DNA of 64,000 nt. Origin: Enterobacter asburiae. GTDB lineage: Bacteria > Pseudomonadota > Gammaproteobacteria > Enterobacterales > Enterobacteriaceae. The stretch spans positions 44,284 to 108,283 of the forward strand of contig NZ_JAKCMV010000046.1 in assembly GCF_021440515.1 (NCBI RefSeq). Direction: 5' to 3'. Position 1 is the first letter of the stretch. Each line of letters starts with the position of its first letter. Positions 57,073 to 64,000 of the stretch are shown piece by piece. The position numbers and the translations under genes are program-made. The notes beneath the pieces were generated by a model. That model did no database searches. It was given only the letters and a program-made list of their open reading frames with translations, and was not told where the DNA came from.

Positions 57073-60000
57073 ATGGACTTTTCCCGCTTTTTCATCGACA
57101 GGCCGATTTTTGCCGCCGTCCTGTCGATTCTGATTTTTATCACCGGGTTAATCGCCATCCCGCTGCTGCCGGTAAGCGAATACCCTGACGTCGTGCCGCC
57201 AAGCGTGCAGGTGCGCGCGGAGTACCCTGGCGCCAACCCGAAAGTGATTGCCGAGACCGTGGCGACGCCGCTGGAAGAGGCCATCAACGGCGTTGAAAAC
57301 ATGATGTACATGAAATCCGTCGCGGGCTCGGACGGCGTGCTGGTGACCACCGTGACCTTCCGCCCGGGGACTGACCCCGATCAGGCGCAGGTACAGGTGC
57401 AAAACCGCGTCGCGCAGGCCGAGGCGCGCCTGCCGGAAGACGTGCGGCGCTTGGGAATTACCACCCAGAAACAGTCGCCGACGCTGACGCTGGTGGTGCA
57501 TCTGTTCTCGCCAGGCGGTAAATACGACTCCCTGTACATGCGCAACTACGCCACCCTGAAGGTGAAGGACGAGCTGGCGCGTCTGCCCGGCGTCGGCCAG
57601 ATCCAGATTTTCGGCTCCGGTGAATACGCGATGCGCGTCTGGCTGGATCCCAACAAGGTGGCGTCGCGCGGGCTGACCGCCTCGGACGTGGTGACGGCAA
57701 TGCAGGAGCAGAATGTACAGGTGTCTGCCGGACAGCTTGGCGCGGAGCCGCTGCCGAAAGAGAGCGATTTCCTGATCTCCATTAACGCGCAGGGCCGTCT
57801 GCATACCGAAGAAGAGTTTGGCAATATCGTGCTGAAAACGGCGCAGGACGGTTCGGTCGTCCGGCTGCGCGACGTGGCGCGTATTGAAATGGGCTCCGGC
57901 AGCTACGCGCTGCGTTCCCAGCTCAACAATAAAGACGCGGTCGGGATTGGTATCTTCCAGTCGCCGGGAGCGAACGCCATCGACCTGTCAAACGCGGTGC
58001 GCGCCAAAATGGACGAACTGTCCACGCGTTTCCCGGCGGATATGAAGTGGGCGGCGCCTTACGATCCGACCGTTTTCGTGCGCGACTCCATCCGTGCGGT
58101 GGTGCAAACGCTGCTGGAAGCGGTGGTGCTGGTCGTGCTGGTGGTGATCCTGTTCCTGCAAACCTGGCGCGCGTCGATTATTCCGCTGATCGCGGTGCCG
58201 GTTTCGGTGGTGGGCACCTTCAGCATTCTTTACCTGCTGGGCTTCTCGCTCAATACCCTGAGCCTGTTTGGGCTGGTATTGGCCATCGGTATCGTGGTGG
58301 ATGACGCCATCGTGGTGGTGGAAAACGTCGAGCGAAATATCGAAGAGGGGCTGGCCCCGCTTGCGGCGGCGCATCAGGCAATGCGCGAGGTGTCCGGGCC
58401 GATTATCGCGATTGCGCTGGTGCTGTGCGCGGTGTTTGTGCCGATGGCGTTTCTCTCGGGCGTGACCGGACAGTTCTACAAACAGTTTGCGGTGACGATC
58501 GCCATCTCCACGGTGATCTCCGCCATCAACTCGCTGACGCTCTCCCCGGCGCTGGCGGCGCTGCTGTTAAAACCGCACGGCGCGCCGAAAGATTTTCCGA
58601 CCCGGCTTATCGACCGTCTGTTCGGCTGGATTTTCCGTCCGTTTAACCGCTTTTTCCACCGCAGTTCGAACGGCTATCAGGGGCTGGTGGGCAAAACGCT
58701 CGGCCGTCGCGGCGCGGTGTTTGCGGTCTATCTGCTGCTGCTCTGCACGGCGGGCGTGATGTTTAAAGCGGTACCGGGCGGGTTTATTCCGACCCAGGAC
58801 AAGCTGTACCTGATTGGCGGCGTGAAAATGCCGGAAGGCTCATCCCTTGCGCGCACCGACGCGGTGATCCGCAAAATGAGCGAAATCGGCATGAACACCG
58901 AGGGCGTGGACTATGCGGTCGCGTTCCCGGGGCTGAACGCGTTGCAGTTCACCAACACGCCGAATACCGGGACGGTGTTCTTTGGCCTGAAGCCGTTCGA
59001 CCAGCGCAAACATTCCGCTGCGGAAATAAACGCCGAGATCAACGCCAAAATCGCGCAAATCCAGGAGGGCTTTGGCTTCTCAATTCTGCCGCCGCCGATT
59101 TTAGGGCTGGGACAGGGATCGGGCTATTCCCTGTATATTCAGGATCGCGCGGGCCTGGGCTATGGTGCGCTGCAAAACGCGGTGAACACCATGTCCGGCG
59201 CGATTATGCAGACGCCGGGGATGCATTTCCCGATCTCAACCTACCAGGCGAACGTGCCGCAGCTGGACGTGCAGGTTGACCGCGATAAGGCGAAAGCGCA
59301 GGGCGTGTTGCTGACCGATCTCTTCGGTACGCTGCAAACCTATCTGGGCTCGTCGTACGTGAATGACTTTAACCAGTTCGGGCGCACCTGGCGCGTAATG
59401 GCCCAGGCAGACGGGCAGTTCCGCGACAGCGTGGAGGATATTGCTAACTTACGCACCCGCAATAATCAGGGCGAAATGGTGCCGATTGGCAGTATGGTGA
59501 ACATCAGCACCACCTACGGTCCGGACCCGGTGATCCGCTACAACGGCTACCCGGCGGCGGATTTGATTGGCGATGCTGACCCGCGCGTGCTCTCGTCCAC
59601 GCAGGCGATGACGCAGCTGGAAGGTATGTCGAAGCAGATCCTGCCCAACGGGATGAACATTGAATGGACCGACCTGAGCTTCCAGCAGGCCACGCAGGGG
59701 AACACGGCGCTGATCGTCTTCCCGGTCGCGGTGCTGCTGGCGTTCCTGGTGCTGGCGGCGCTGTATGAGAGCTGGACGCTGCCGCTGGCGGTGATCCTCA
59801 TCGTGCCGATGACGATGCTGTCCGCGCTGTTTGGCGTCTGGCTGACCGGGGGGGATAACAACGTGTTCGTGCAGGTGGGGCTGGTGGTCCTGATGGGGCT
59901 GGCCTGTAAAAACGCCATTCTTATCGTGGAGTTTGCCCGCGAGCTGGAAATGCAGGGCAAAGGGATTATGGAAGCCGCGCTGGAGGCGTGCCGCCTGCGT

Positions 60001-60225
60001 TTACGCCCGATCGTGATGACCTCCATCGCCTTTATCGCCGGGACTATTCCGCTGATCCTCGGCCACGGCGCGGGTGCCGAAGTACGCGGCGTTACCGGGA
60101 TCACGGTCTTCTCCGGGATGCTGGGCGTGACGCTGTTTGGTCTGTTCCTCACGCCGGTGTTCTACGTGACGCTGCGTAAACTCGTGACGCGCCGCAAAGA
60201 GGAAAGGGACGCTCTGCCTGCATAA
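57073..60225 (+). CDS. oqxB: RND efflux transporter OqxB
   Basis: Inner-membrane proton/drug antiporter of 1050 residues, the known length of OqxB. The two-fold RND layout shows twelve helices and two large periplasmic loops. The proton-relay aspartates are visible in GLVLAIGIVVDDAIVVVENVERN near residue 400, and the partner Lys in GLACKNAILIVEFARE near 945. The sequence is close to Klebsiella and Enterobacter OqxB (MDFSRFFIDRPIFAAVLSILIF). Chromosomal oqxAB gives low-level intrinsic resistance that rises when OqxR is lost or RarA is overproduced. Confidence 0.97.
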   Translation: MDFSRFFIDRPIFAAVLSILIFITGLIAIPLLPVSEYPDVVPPSVQVRAEYPGANPKVIAETVATPLEEAINGVENMMYMKSVAGSDGVLVTTVTFRPGTDPDQAQVQVQNRVAQAEARLPEDVRRLGITTQKQSPTLTLVVHLFSPGGKYDSLYMRNYATLKVKDELARLPGVGQIQIFGSGEYAMRVWLDPNKVASRGLTASDVVTAMQEQNVQVSAGQLGAEPLPKESDFLISINAQGRLHTEEEFGNIVLKTAQDGSVVRLRDVARIEMGSGSYALRSQLNNKDAVGIGIFQSPGANAIDLSNAVRAKMDELSTRFPADMKWAAPYDPTVFVRDSIRAVVQTLLEAVVLVVLVVILFLQTWRASIIPLIAVPVSVVGTFSILYLLGFSLNTLSLFGLVLAIGIVVDDAIVVVENVERNIEEGLAPLAAAHQAMREVSGPIIAIALVLCAVFVPMAFLSGVTGQFYKQFAVTIAISTVISAINSLTLSPALAALLLKPHGAPKDFPTRLIDRLFGWIFRPFNRFFHRSSNGYQGLVGKTLGRRGAVFAVYLLLLCTAGVMFKAVPGGFIPTQDKLYLIGGVKMPEGSSLARTDAVIRKMSEIGMNTEGVDYAVAFPGLNALQFTNTPNTGTVFFGLKPFDQRKHSAAEINAEINAKIAQIQEGFGFSILPPPILGLGQGSGYSLYIQDRAGLGYGALQNAVNTMSGAIMQTPGMHFPISTYQANVPQLDVQVDRDKAKAQGVLLTDLFGTLQTYLGSSYVNDFNQFGRTWRVMAQADGQFRDSVEDIANLRTRNNQGEMVPIGSMVNISTTYGPDPVIRYNGYPAADLIGDADPRVLSSTQAMTQLEGMSKQILPNGMNIEWTDLSFQQATQGNTALIVFPVAVLLAFLVLAALYESWTLPLAVILIVPMTMLSALFGVWLTGGDNNVFVQVGLVVLMGLACKNAILIVEFARELEMQGKGIMEAALEACRLRLRPIVMTSIAFIAGTIPLILGHGAGAEVRGVTGITVFSGMLGVTLFGLFLTPVFYVTLRKLVTRRKEERDALPA

Positions 60226-60241
60226 GGTTGTTGCAGATAAC

Positions 60242-60275
60242 AAAAAACCGCCTTCACTGTGAAGGCGGTTTTTTT
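60242..60275. terminator. Bidirectional terminator between oqxB and oqxR
   Basis: An 11-bp perfect stem (AACCGCCTTCA/TGAAGGCGGTT, 3-nt loop) is flanked by A-run and T-run, so it can end both oqxAB and the convergent oqxR. Confidence 0.92.
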
Positions 60276-60291
60276 ATGGCACGCGAAAAAA

Positions 60292-60771
60292 TTAGTGGGC
60301 TTCTTTATATTTCGCCATCAGCTCCGGCACCGGATCGCAGCCGCTAGTGTCAGCTTTTTTGACCTCTTCCAGGGCGCTAGCCACGGTATGGCGAGCCAGT
60401 ACCGCCAGCGAAGCCTCTTCGGCTTCTTCTGAGATTGATTTGAAGTACCAGCACGCGTTAGCGCTGACCACACAGCGGGCCGGCACGTCAGGGCGCGACG
60501 CCCAGAGCTTTTTATCTTCGATGACCGACAGGTAAATATCGCGAAGGGTGATCTCTTCCGGCGGGCGACCAAGATGAATAGAGCCGTTGCGGCCAAGCGT
60601 TGAAACGATAATGCCGTCACGCGTGAGCGGTACCATCAGTTTGCGGATGAAGCTCGGGTTTGCTTCCAGACCGTAGGCCAGAATCGCACTCGTCGAACGT
60701 TCGCCTAACTGCTCCGCCATCGCTACGCTGAGAACCATCTGCAAAGCTGTCGGGAAGCGGTAATCTAACAT
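60292..60771 (-). CDS. oqxR: Rrf2-family repressor OqxR
   Basis: Repressor of oqxAB and rarA, 159 residues. An N-terminal winged helix (MLDYRFPTALQMVLSVAMAEQLGERSTSAILAYGLEANPSFIRKLMVPL) is followed by the wing GRNGSIHLGRPPEEITLRDIY. Two cysteines (ARCVVSANACWYF, about 103-111) could sense redox or drug signals, though iron-sulphur binding is not shown. The start MLDYRF has AGGA 8 nt upstream; an extended frame continues to 60897. The gene looks intact, so efflux should be repressed. Confidence 0.94.
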   Translation of the reverse strand: MLDYRFPTALQMVLSVAMAEQLGERSTSAILAYGLEANPSFIRKLMVPLTRDGIIVSTLGRNGSIHLGRPPEEITLRDIYLSVIEDKKLWASRPDVPARCVVSANACWYFKSISEEAEEASLAVLARHTVASALEEVKKADTSGCDPVPELMAKYKEAH

Positions 60772-61040
60772 GTTTGTTTCCTGGGTTGCGGTGAATCTTG
60801 TTCTTTTTGGCACCGCAGAGGTGAATAAGCAATAAACAACAATATAACAAATACGGGAATTTTTTTGAAGCAATCTGCGGCATTTGCGATCGAACACCCT
60901 TTTCTTGTTTAGCTAAACGTGCGGTTAGGGAAGTTACCCTTCGCCTCAGACCTGGCTTGCGTAAACACGCAGAGATTCAGGCGCTGCTATCTATAAAAGG
61001 ATGCTTTATGTTAGTCGCACCTATCCGTCAGGGCACAACC

Positions 61041-61493
61041 ATGATTACAGTAGAGAAGTCAGATCCAAATTCTTCAGAATCCTGTTACCTGATCGAACTG
61101 CTGTCAGCAGAACTCGCCGCCATTACGGGTGACAACGGCAAAAGCAATTTTAATGCGGAAGCAATGAGTGATGAAAAAGCCCTATGGGCATTAGCAAAAA
61201 ATACCCAGGGCAAAGCAATAGGGTGCGGTGCGATACGGCCATTGACGCAACATACGGCCGAGCTTAAAAGAATGTTTTCAGACCGAAGTATGCCAGGGGT
61301 GGGTAGTGCGTTACTCAATTTTCTTGAAAAATCAGCAAAAGAGATGGGGTACACCGAACTTAGGCTGGAAACCCGACATATCAACTATCGGGCCGTCAAG
61401 TTCTACAAGAAAAAGGGTTATGTCCGTATTGAAAATTATGGCCCATACATAGGCAGGACTGAAGCGATATGCTTTTCAAAAGCATTGCGCTGA
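61041..61493 (+). CDS. GNAT family N-acetyltransferase
   Basis: Protein of 150 residues with the GNAT core: GCGAIRPLTQHTAELKRMF (strand 4 region), an acetyl-CoA loop recognisable as PGVGSALLNFLEKSA, and LRLETRHINYRAVKFYKKKGYVRIENYG. Substrate is unknown; close relatives are annotated as putative acetyltransferases. I prefer MITVEKSDPNS (AGGG 8 nt upstream), but MLVAPIRQG at 61008 also has AGGA 7 nt upstream and cannot be excluded. Confidence 0.85.
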   Translation: MITVEKSDPNSSESCYLIELLSAELAAITGDNGKSNFNAEAMSDEKALWALAKNTQGKAIGCGAIRPLTQHTAELKRMFSDRSMPGVGSALLNFLEKSAKEMGYTELRLETRHINYRAVKFYKKKGYVRIENYGPYIGRTEAICFSKALR

Positions 61494-61547
61494 ATATTTG
61501 AATCTAATTTAGCGTCTACGCTTATTGCACAAACTAAAAACTCAGCA

Positions 61548-62468
61548 TCATATCCCAGCTTCAACCGTCGCCATCATCGACGGCAGCTCGCTAACCAGTT
61601 TATCAACGGCCAGTCTGACTTTCAGGGAGAGGTGAGGCGTGCGCGGCCATACGGCATAGACGGGCCAGCTTCCTGACGACTGATTTTTTAGAATTTCTTT
61701 CAGGCTGCCGTCAACCAGCTGCTCGCGCACGAGCCAGTAGGGTAGCCAGACGATGCCGCCGCCTGATATCGCGACATCTTTTACCGCCTGCATATCATCC
61801 ATCATGATTCTGGCGGGCGGGATCATCTCCGTCATTTCACCCCTTTCATTTTTTACCCGCCACTTCAAAACGCGTCCTGAATGGATATGGGCAATCGCGG
61901 CGTGGTGTTTGAGTTCCTCTGACGAAGCAGGCTCACCGGCCCGCTGGAGATACTCCGGGGACGCGCAAAAAACCATGGTGTGAGAGGCGAGTTTACGGGC
62001 GATCAGGCTGCTGCTGTCGGCCAGGGCGCCGATTCTGACGGCCATATCAAACCCTTCTTCCGGTAAGTCGACCTGACGATCGCTAAAGGATATTTCCAGC
62101 GTCAGCCCCGGATGTTCCTTTGTCAGCGTGGAGAGCAGCGGTGAGATACATAGGTGTCCGAGCAGAACGGGGACGGACACCCTGAGTTTTCCGCTGGCCT
62201 GCATTTTTCCGCCTTCCAGAATATCCTCCGCCGTTTTGATTTCGTTAAGCGCCCGGCGGCAGTATTCATAATAAAGCGAGCCTTCATCAGTCAGGCTCTG
62301 GGTGCGGGTTGTGCGCTGAAAAAGGGTAACACCCAGCCTTTCCTCAAGCCGGGATATGGTTTTCGCAACGGCCGAGCGCGTTACGTTCAGCTTTTCCGCC
62401 GCCTGCGAAAAACTGGCTGATTCAGCGGCGGTCACGAAAACGGGAATACTGCCGATCTCACTTTTCAT
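61548..62468 (-). CDS. LysR-type transcriptional regulator
   Basis: Regulator of 306 residues. The N-terminal helix-turn-helix reads FSQAAEKLNVTRSAVAKTISRLEERLGVTLFQRTTR (about 18-52), of the subgroup often found with oxidoreductase genes. An effector domain follows (about 90-295). It is divergent from the MDR gene with 105 bp between starts, so that gene is its most likely target. Not assigned to a named E. coli regulator. Confidence 0.88.
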   Translation of the reverse strand: MKSEIGSIPVFVTAAESASFSQAAEKLNVTRSAVAKTISRLEERLGVTLFQRTTRTQSLTDEGSLYYEYCRRALNEIKTAEDILEGGKMQASGKLRVSVPVLLGHLCISPLLSTLTKEHPGLTLEISFSDRQVDLPEEGFDMAVRIGALADSSSLIARKLASHTMVFCASPEYLQRAGEPASSEELKHHAAIAHIHSGRVLKWRVKNERGEMTEMIPPARIMMDDMQAVKDVAISGGGIVWLPYWLVREQLVDGSLKEILKNQSSGSWPVYAVWPRTPHLSLKVRLAVDKLVSELPSMMATVEAGI

Positions 62469-62573
62469 ATTGTTGCCTTAGCGGAATCAATAATGAGAAA
62501 TACTATCTCCATTGTCATTAAAGAGGCAATGCTAGAATCTTGAGCATCCGTTATTTATGACGCTGGAGTCACC

Positions 62574-63587
62574 ATGAAACGCTGGATTTTGAACGAAACA
62601 GGGCGTGAGAACTTAACGCTTATAGATGCAGACATCCCTCAGCCTGGCCCGAATGAAGTGCTGGTTCGGGTGAACGCTGTCTCTTTAAACTTTCGCGATA
62701 AGGTCATCATAGAGGGCGGAATGGGCATGGGTATGCCGATGCCCTTTACGCCGGGCTCGGATATGGCTGGCGTGGTGGAGGCGGTGGGCCCCGGCACCAC
62801 CCGCTTCTGCGAGGGCGATCGGGTGATCTCATCCTTTAACGCCGACTGGATCGATGGAAAGCTGCAAAACACCGCCAAACATCCGCACTACAACACGATT
62901 GGCTACGCCATTCAGGGGGTGCTGGCCGAGTACGTGGTGATGAATGAAGCGTGGCTGGTCCACGCCCCGCAGACGCTGACCGATGCCGAAGCCAGCACGC
63001 TGGTCTGTGCCGGACTGACGGCCTGGTTTGCGTTAATTGAGCGCGGTGGGCTTCGCGCCGGGGAAAGCGTGCTTGTTCAGGGAACCGGGGGTGTAGCGCT
63101 TTTCGCGCTTCAGATAGCGAAAATGGTGGGTGCTGAAGTTTACGTTACCTCGTCCAGCGACGAGAAGCTGGACGCTGCGGCGGCGCTGGGAGCCGACTAC
63201 GGCATTAACCGTAACAAAGAGGACTGGGTCGAGGCCGTGTACCGACTGACGAATGAACGGGGTATCGATCATGTGGTGGATACGGTGGGCGGGCGTAACT
63301 TTGCCGATTCTGTGCACGCGGTGGCGTCACATGGCCGAATCTCTCTGATTGGAATGATGGACATCCACGATACGTCCGCCCCGGGATCGCTGCTGCTGTT
63401 GAAATCGCCGACGGTTCAGGGAATTGGCGTAGGCCATCGCCGGGCACTCGAAGATTTTGTCCGGGCCGTGGACAGCGTCAAGCTGAAACCCGTTATCGAT
63501 AAATCATTTAGCATGGAAGAATTGCCCAAAGCACTGAACCAGCTCGATAAAGGCGCGTTCGGGAAAATCGTTATCAATGTGGGTTGA
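62574..63587 (+). CDS. NAD(P)-dependent MDR alcohol dehydrogenase-like protein
   Basis: Medium-chain dehydrogenase of 337 residues. The GroES-like domain (about 1-140) contains VSLNFRDKVIIEGG, where zinc enzymes have Cys, and GSDMAGVVEAVGPGTTRFCEGDRV. The Rossmann domain has VLVQGTGGVALFALQIAKMVGAEV (about 163-187) and later DHVVDTVGG. It likely reduces carbonyl or quinone compounds without catalytic zinc; the substrate is unknown. It is divergent from a LysR gene. Confidence 0.87.
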   Translation: MKRWILNETGRENLTLIDADIPQPGPNEVLVRVNAVSLNFRDKVIIEGGMGMGMPMPFTPGSDMAGVVEAVGPGTTRFCEGDRVISSFNADWIDGKLQNTAKHPHYNTIGYAIQGVLAEYVVMNEAWLVHAPQTLTDAEASTLVCAGLTAWFALIERGGLRAGESVLVQGTGGVALFALQIAKMVGAEVYVTSSSDEKLDAAAALGADYGINRNKEDWVEAVYRLTNERGIDHVVDTVGGRNFADSVHAVASHGRISLIGMMDIHDTSAPGSLLLLKSPTVQGIGVGHRRALEDFVRAVDSVKLKPVIDKSFSMEELPKALNQLDKGAFGKIVINVG

Positions 63588-63608
63588 TAGAAAAGCGCCG
63601 TAAACATT

Positions 63609-63637
63609 AAAAAGCCAGCAACATTTGCTGGCTTTTT
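63609..63637. terminator. Bidirectional terminator between the MDR gene and dmsD
   Basis: A perfect 13-bp inverted repeat (AAAAAGCCAGCAA/TTGCTGGCTTTTT) with a 3-nt loop ends in T-runs on both strands and lies between two convergent genes. Confidence 0.92.
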
Positions 63638-63640
63638 CCA

Positions 63641-64000
63641 TCACCGATACAGCGTCTTGTCCGCCACCGGAATCAACAGCCCAGACTGCCAGCTCGCCAG
63701 CGTCAGCCGGGCCAGCTGCCCGAGTGCGACGTAGAACGGATGTCCGGCGTTGTCGATAAACACCTCCAGGAAGCGCTGGCTCCACGGCAGCAGATGCCAG
63801 GCCAGCAGCTGGTCGCGCTCTGCATCGCGGTCGTTCTCAGCAAGCCATGCGGCGAGCATTAACAGAGTGCCGAAGTGATCTTCTGGCTCGTTCTGCTGCA
63901 TCTCGAAGGCAATCGCGTTTTCGCGCATCCACTGGCGCAGCGCGAGGGTCGAGTCGCCGAACAATACGGATTCACGATCCAGCCACACCGAGCCCCACGG
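63641..64000 (-). CDS. dmsD: Tat proofreading chaperone DmsD, truncated by window edge
   Basis: C-terminal 119 residues of a TorD/DmsD family chaperone. E. coli DmsD has 204 residues, so about 85 N-terminal residues are outside the window. The stretch PWGSVWLDRESVLFGDSTLALRQWM and the family motif NEPEDHFGTLLMLAAWLAE are intact. DmsD binds the twin-arginine signal of the DMSO reductase catalytic subunit and guides cofactor loading and export. In E. coli it neighbours clcB; here about 16 kb separate them. Confidence 0.95.
   Translation of the reverse strand, partial: PWGSVWLDRESVLFGDSTLALRQWMRENAIAFEMQQNEPEDHFGTLLMLAAWLAENDRDAERDQLLAWHLLPWSQRFLEVFIDNAGHPFYVALGQLARLTLASWQSGLLIPVADKTLYR

Overview
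The window looks like part of an enteric bacterial chromosome, most likely Enterobacter (E. cloacae complex) or a close relative. Gene content and order closely follow the Escherichia coli terminus region, most proteins match E. coli products in length and sequence, and the coding regions are GC-rich. The chromosomal rarA-oqxA-oqxB-oqxR locus and an osmU-type ABC operon point to Enterobacter/Klebsiella rather than Escherichia. Identification rests on remembered protein families; no database search was run.

Layout. 1-13 kb: fumC (5' truncated by the window edge), tus with its TerB site, rstB and rstA, ydgC, folM, ydgI, ydgH and pntAB. This is the E. coli order, except that an AT-rich 1.65 kb insert with two unrecognised ORFs separates rstB from rstA. 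13-32.8 kb: a block inserted between pntB and tqsA relative to E. coli. It holds an MscS-type channel, uspE, fnr, ogt, the abgABT operon with divergent abgR, the sRNA gene mcaS, smrA, a Tsr-like chemoreceptor, an aldo-keto reductase, a ribbon-helix-helix regulator, a degenerate M24 peptidase-like protein, a CSS-EAL phosphodiesterase, an SOS-controlled umuDC operon, a structured intergenic repeat and an MDR oxidoreductase. 32.8-47.6 kb: the E. coli order resumes with tqsA, mdtJI, ydgD, ydgU, asr, ynfM, ynfL, mlc, ynfK and clcB. It is interrupted by a CHASE-like/GGDEF/EAL protein, an M32 carboxypeptidase and a small AT-rich orphan-hcp cassette (Hcp, membrane protein, DUF1493). 47.7-63.6 kb: a second block inserted between clcB and dmsD, with osmVWXY, a glutathione transferase, a DUF1275 protein, small enzymes, yebG, the RND efflux locus rarA/oqxAB/oqxR, a GNAT acetyltransferase and a LysR/MDR divergent pair. 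dmsD runs off the right edge.

Regulatory wiring visible in the DNA: a Tus-binding TerB site on the tus promoter; a PhoP-like box upstream of rstA; a perfect match to the RstA box upstream of asr, so regulator and target share the window; an FNR-like autoregulatory box at fnr; CRP- and Mlc-like sites upstream of mlc; and two nearly identical LexA boxes at umuDC and yebG. Long inverted repeats that look like operators lie in the rarA-oqxA gap and beside the RHH gene.

The most unusual elements are the orphan hcp cassette, the insert that splits rstAB, an orphan terminator at 54.7 kb that may end a small RNA, the palindromes in the rarA-oqxA gap, and the M24 protein lacking several metal ligands. 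No rRNA, tRNA, CRISPR array, transposase or prophage was seen.
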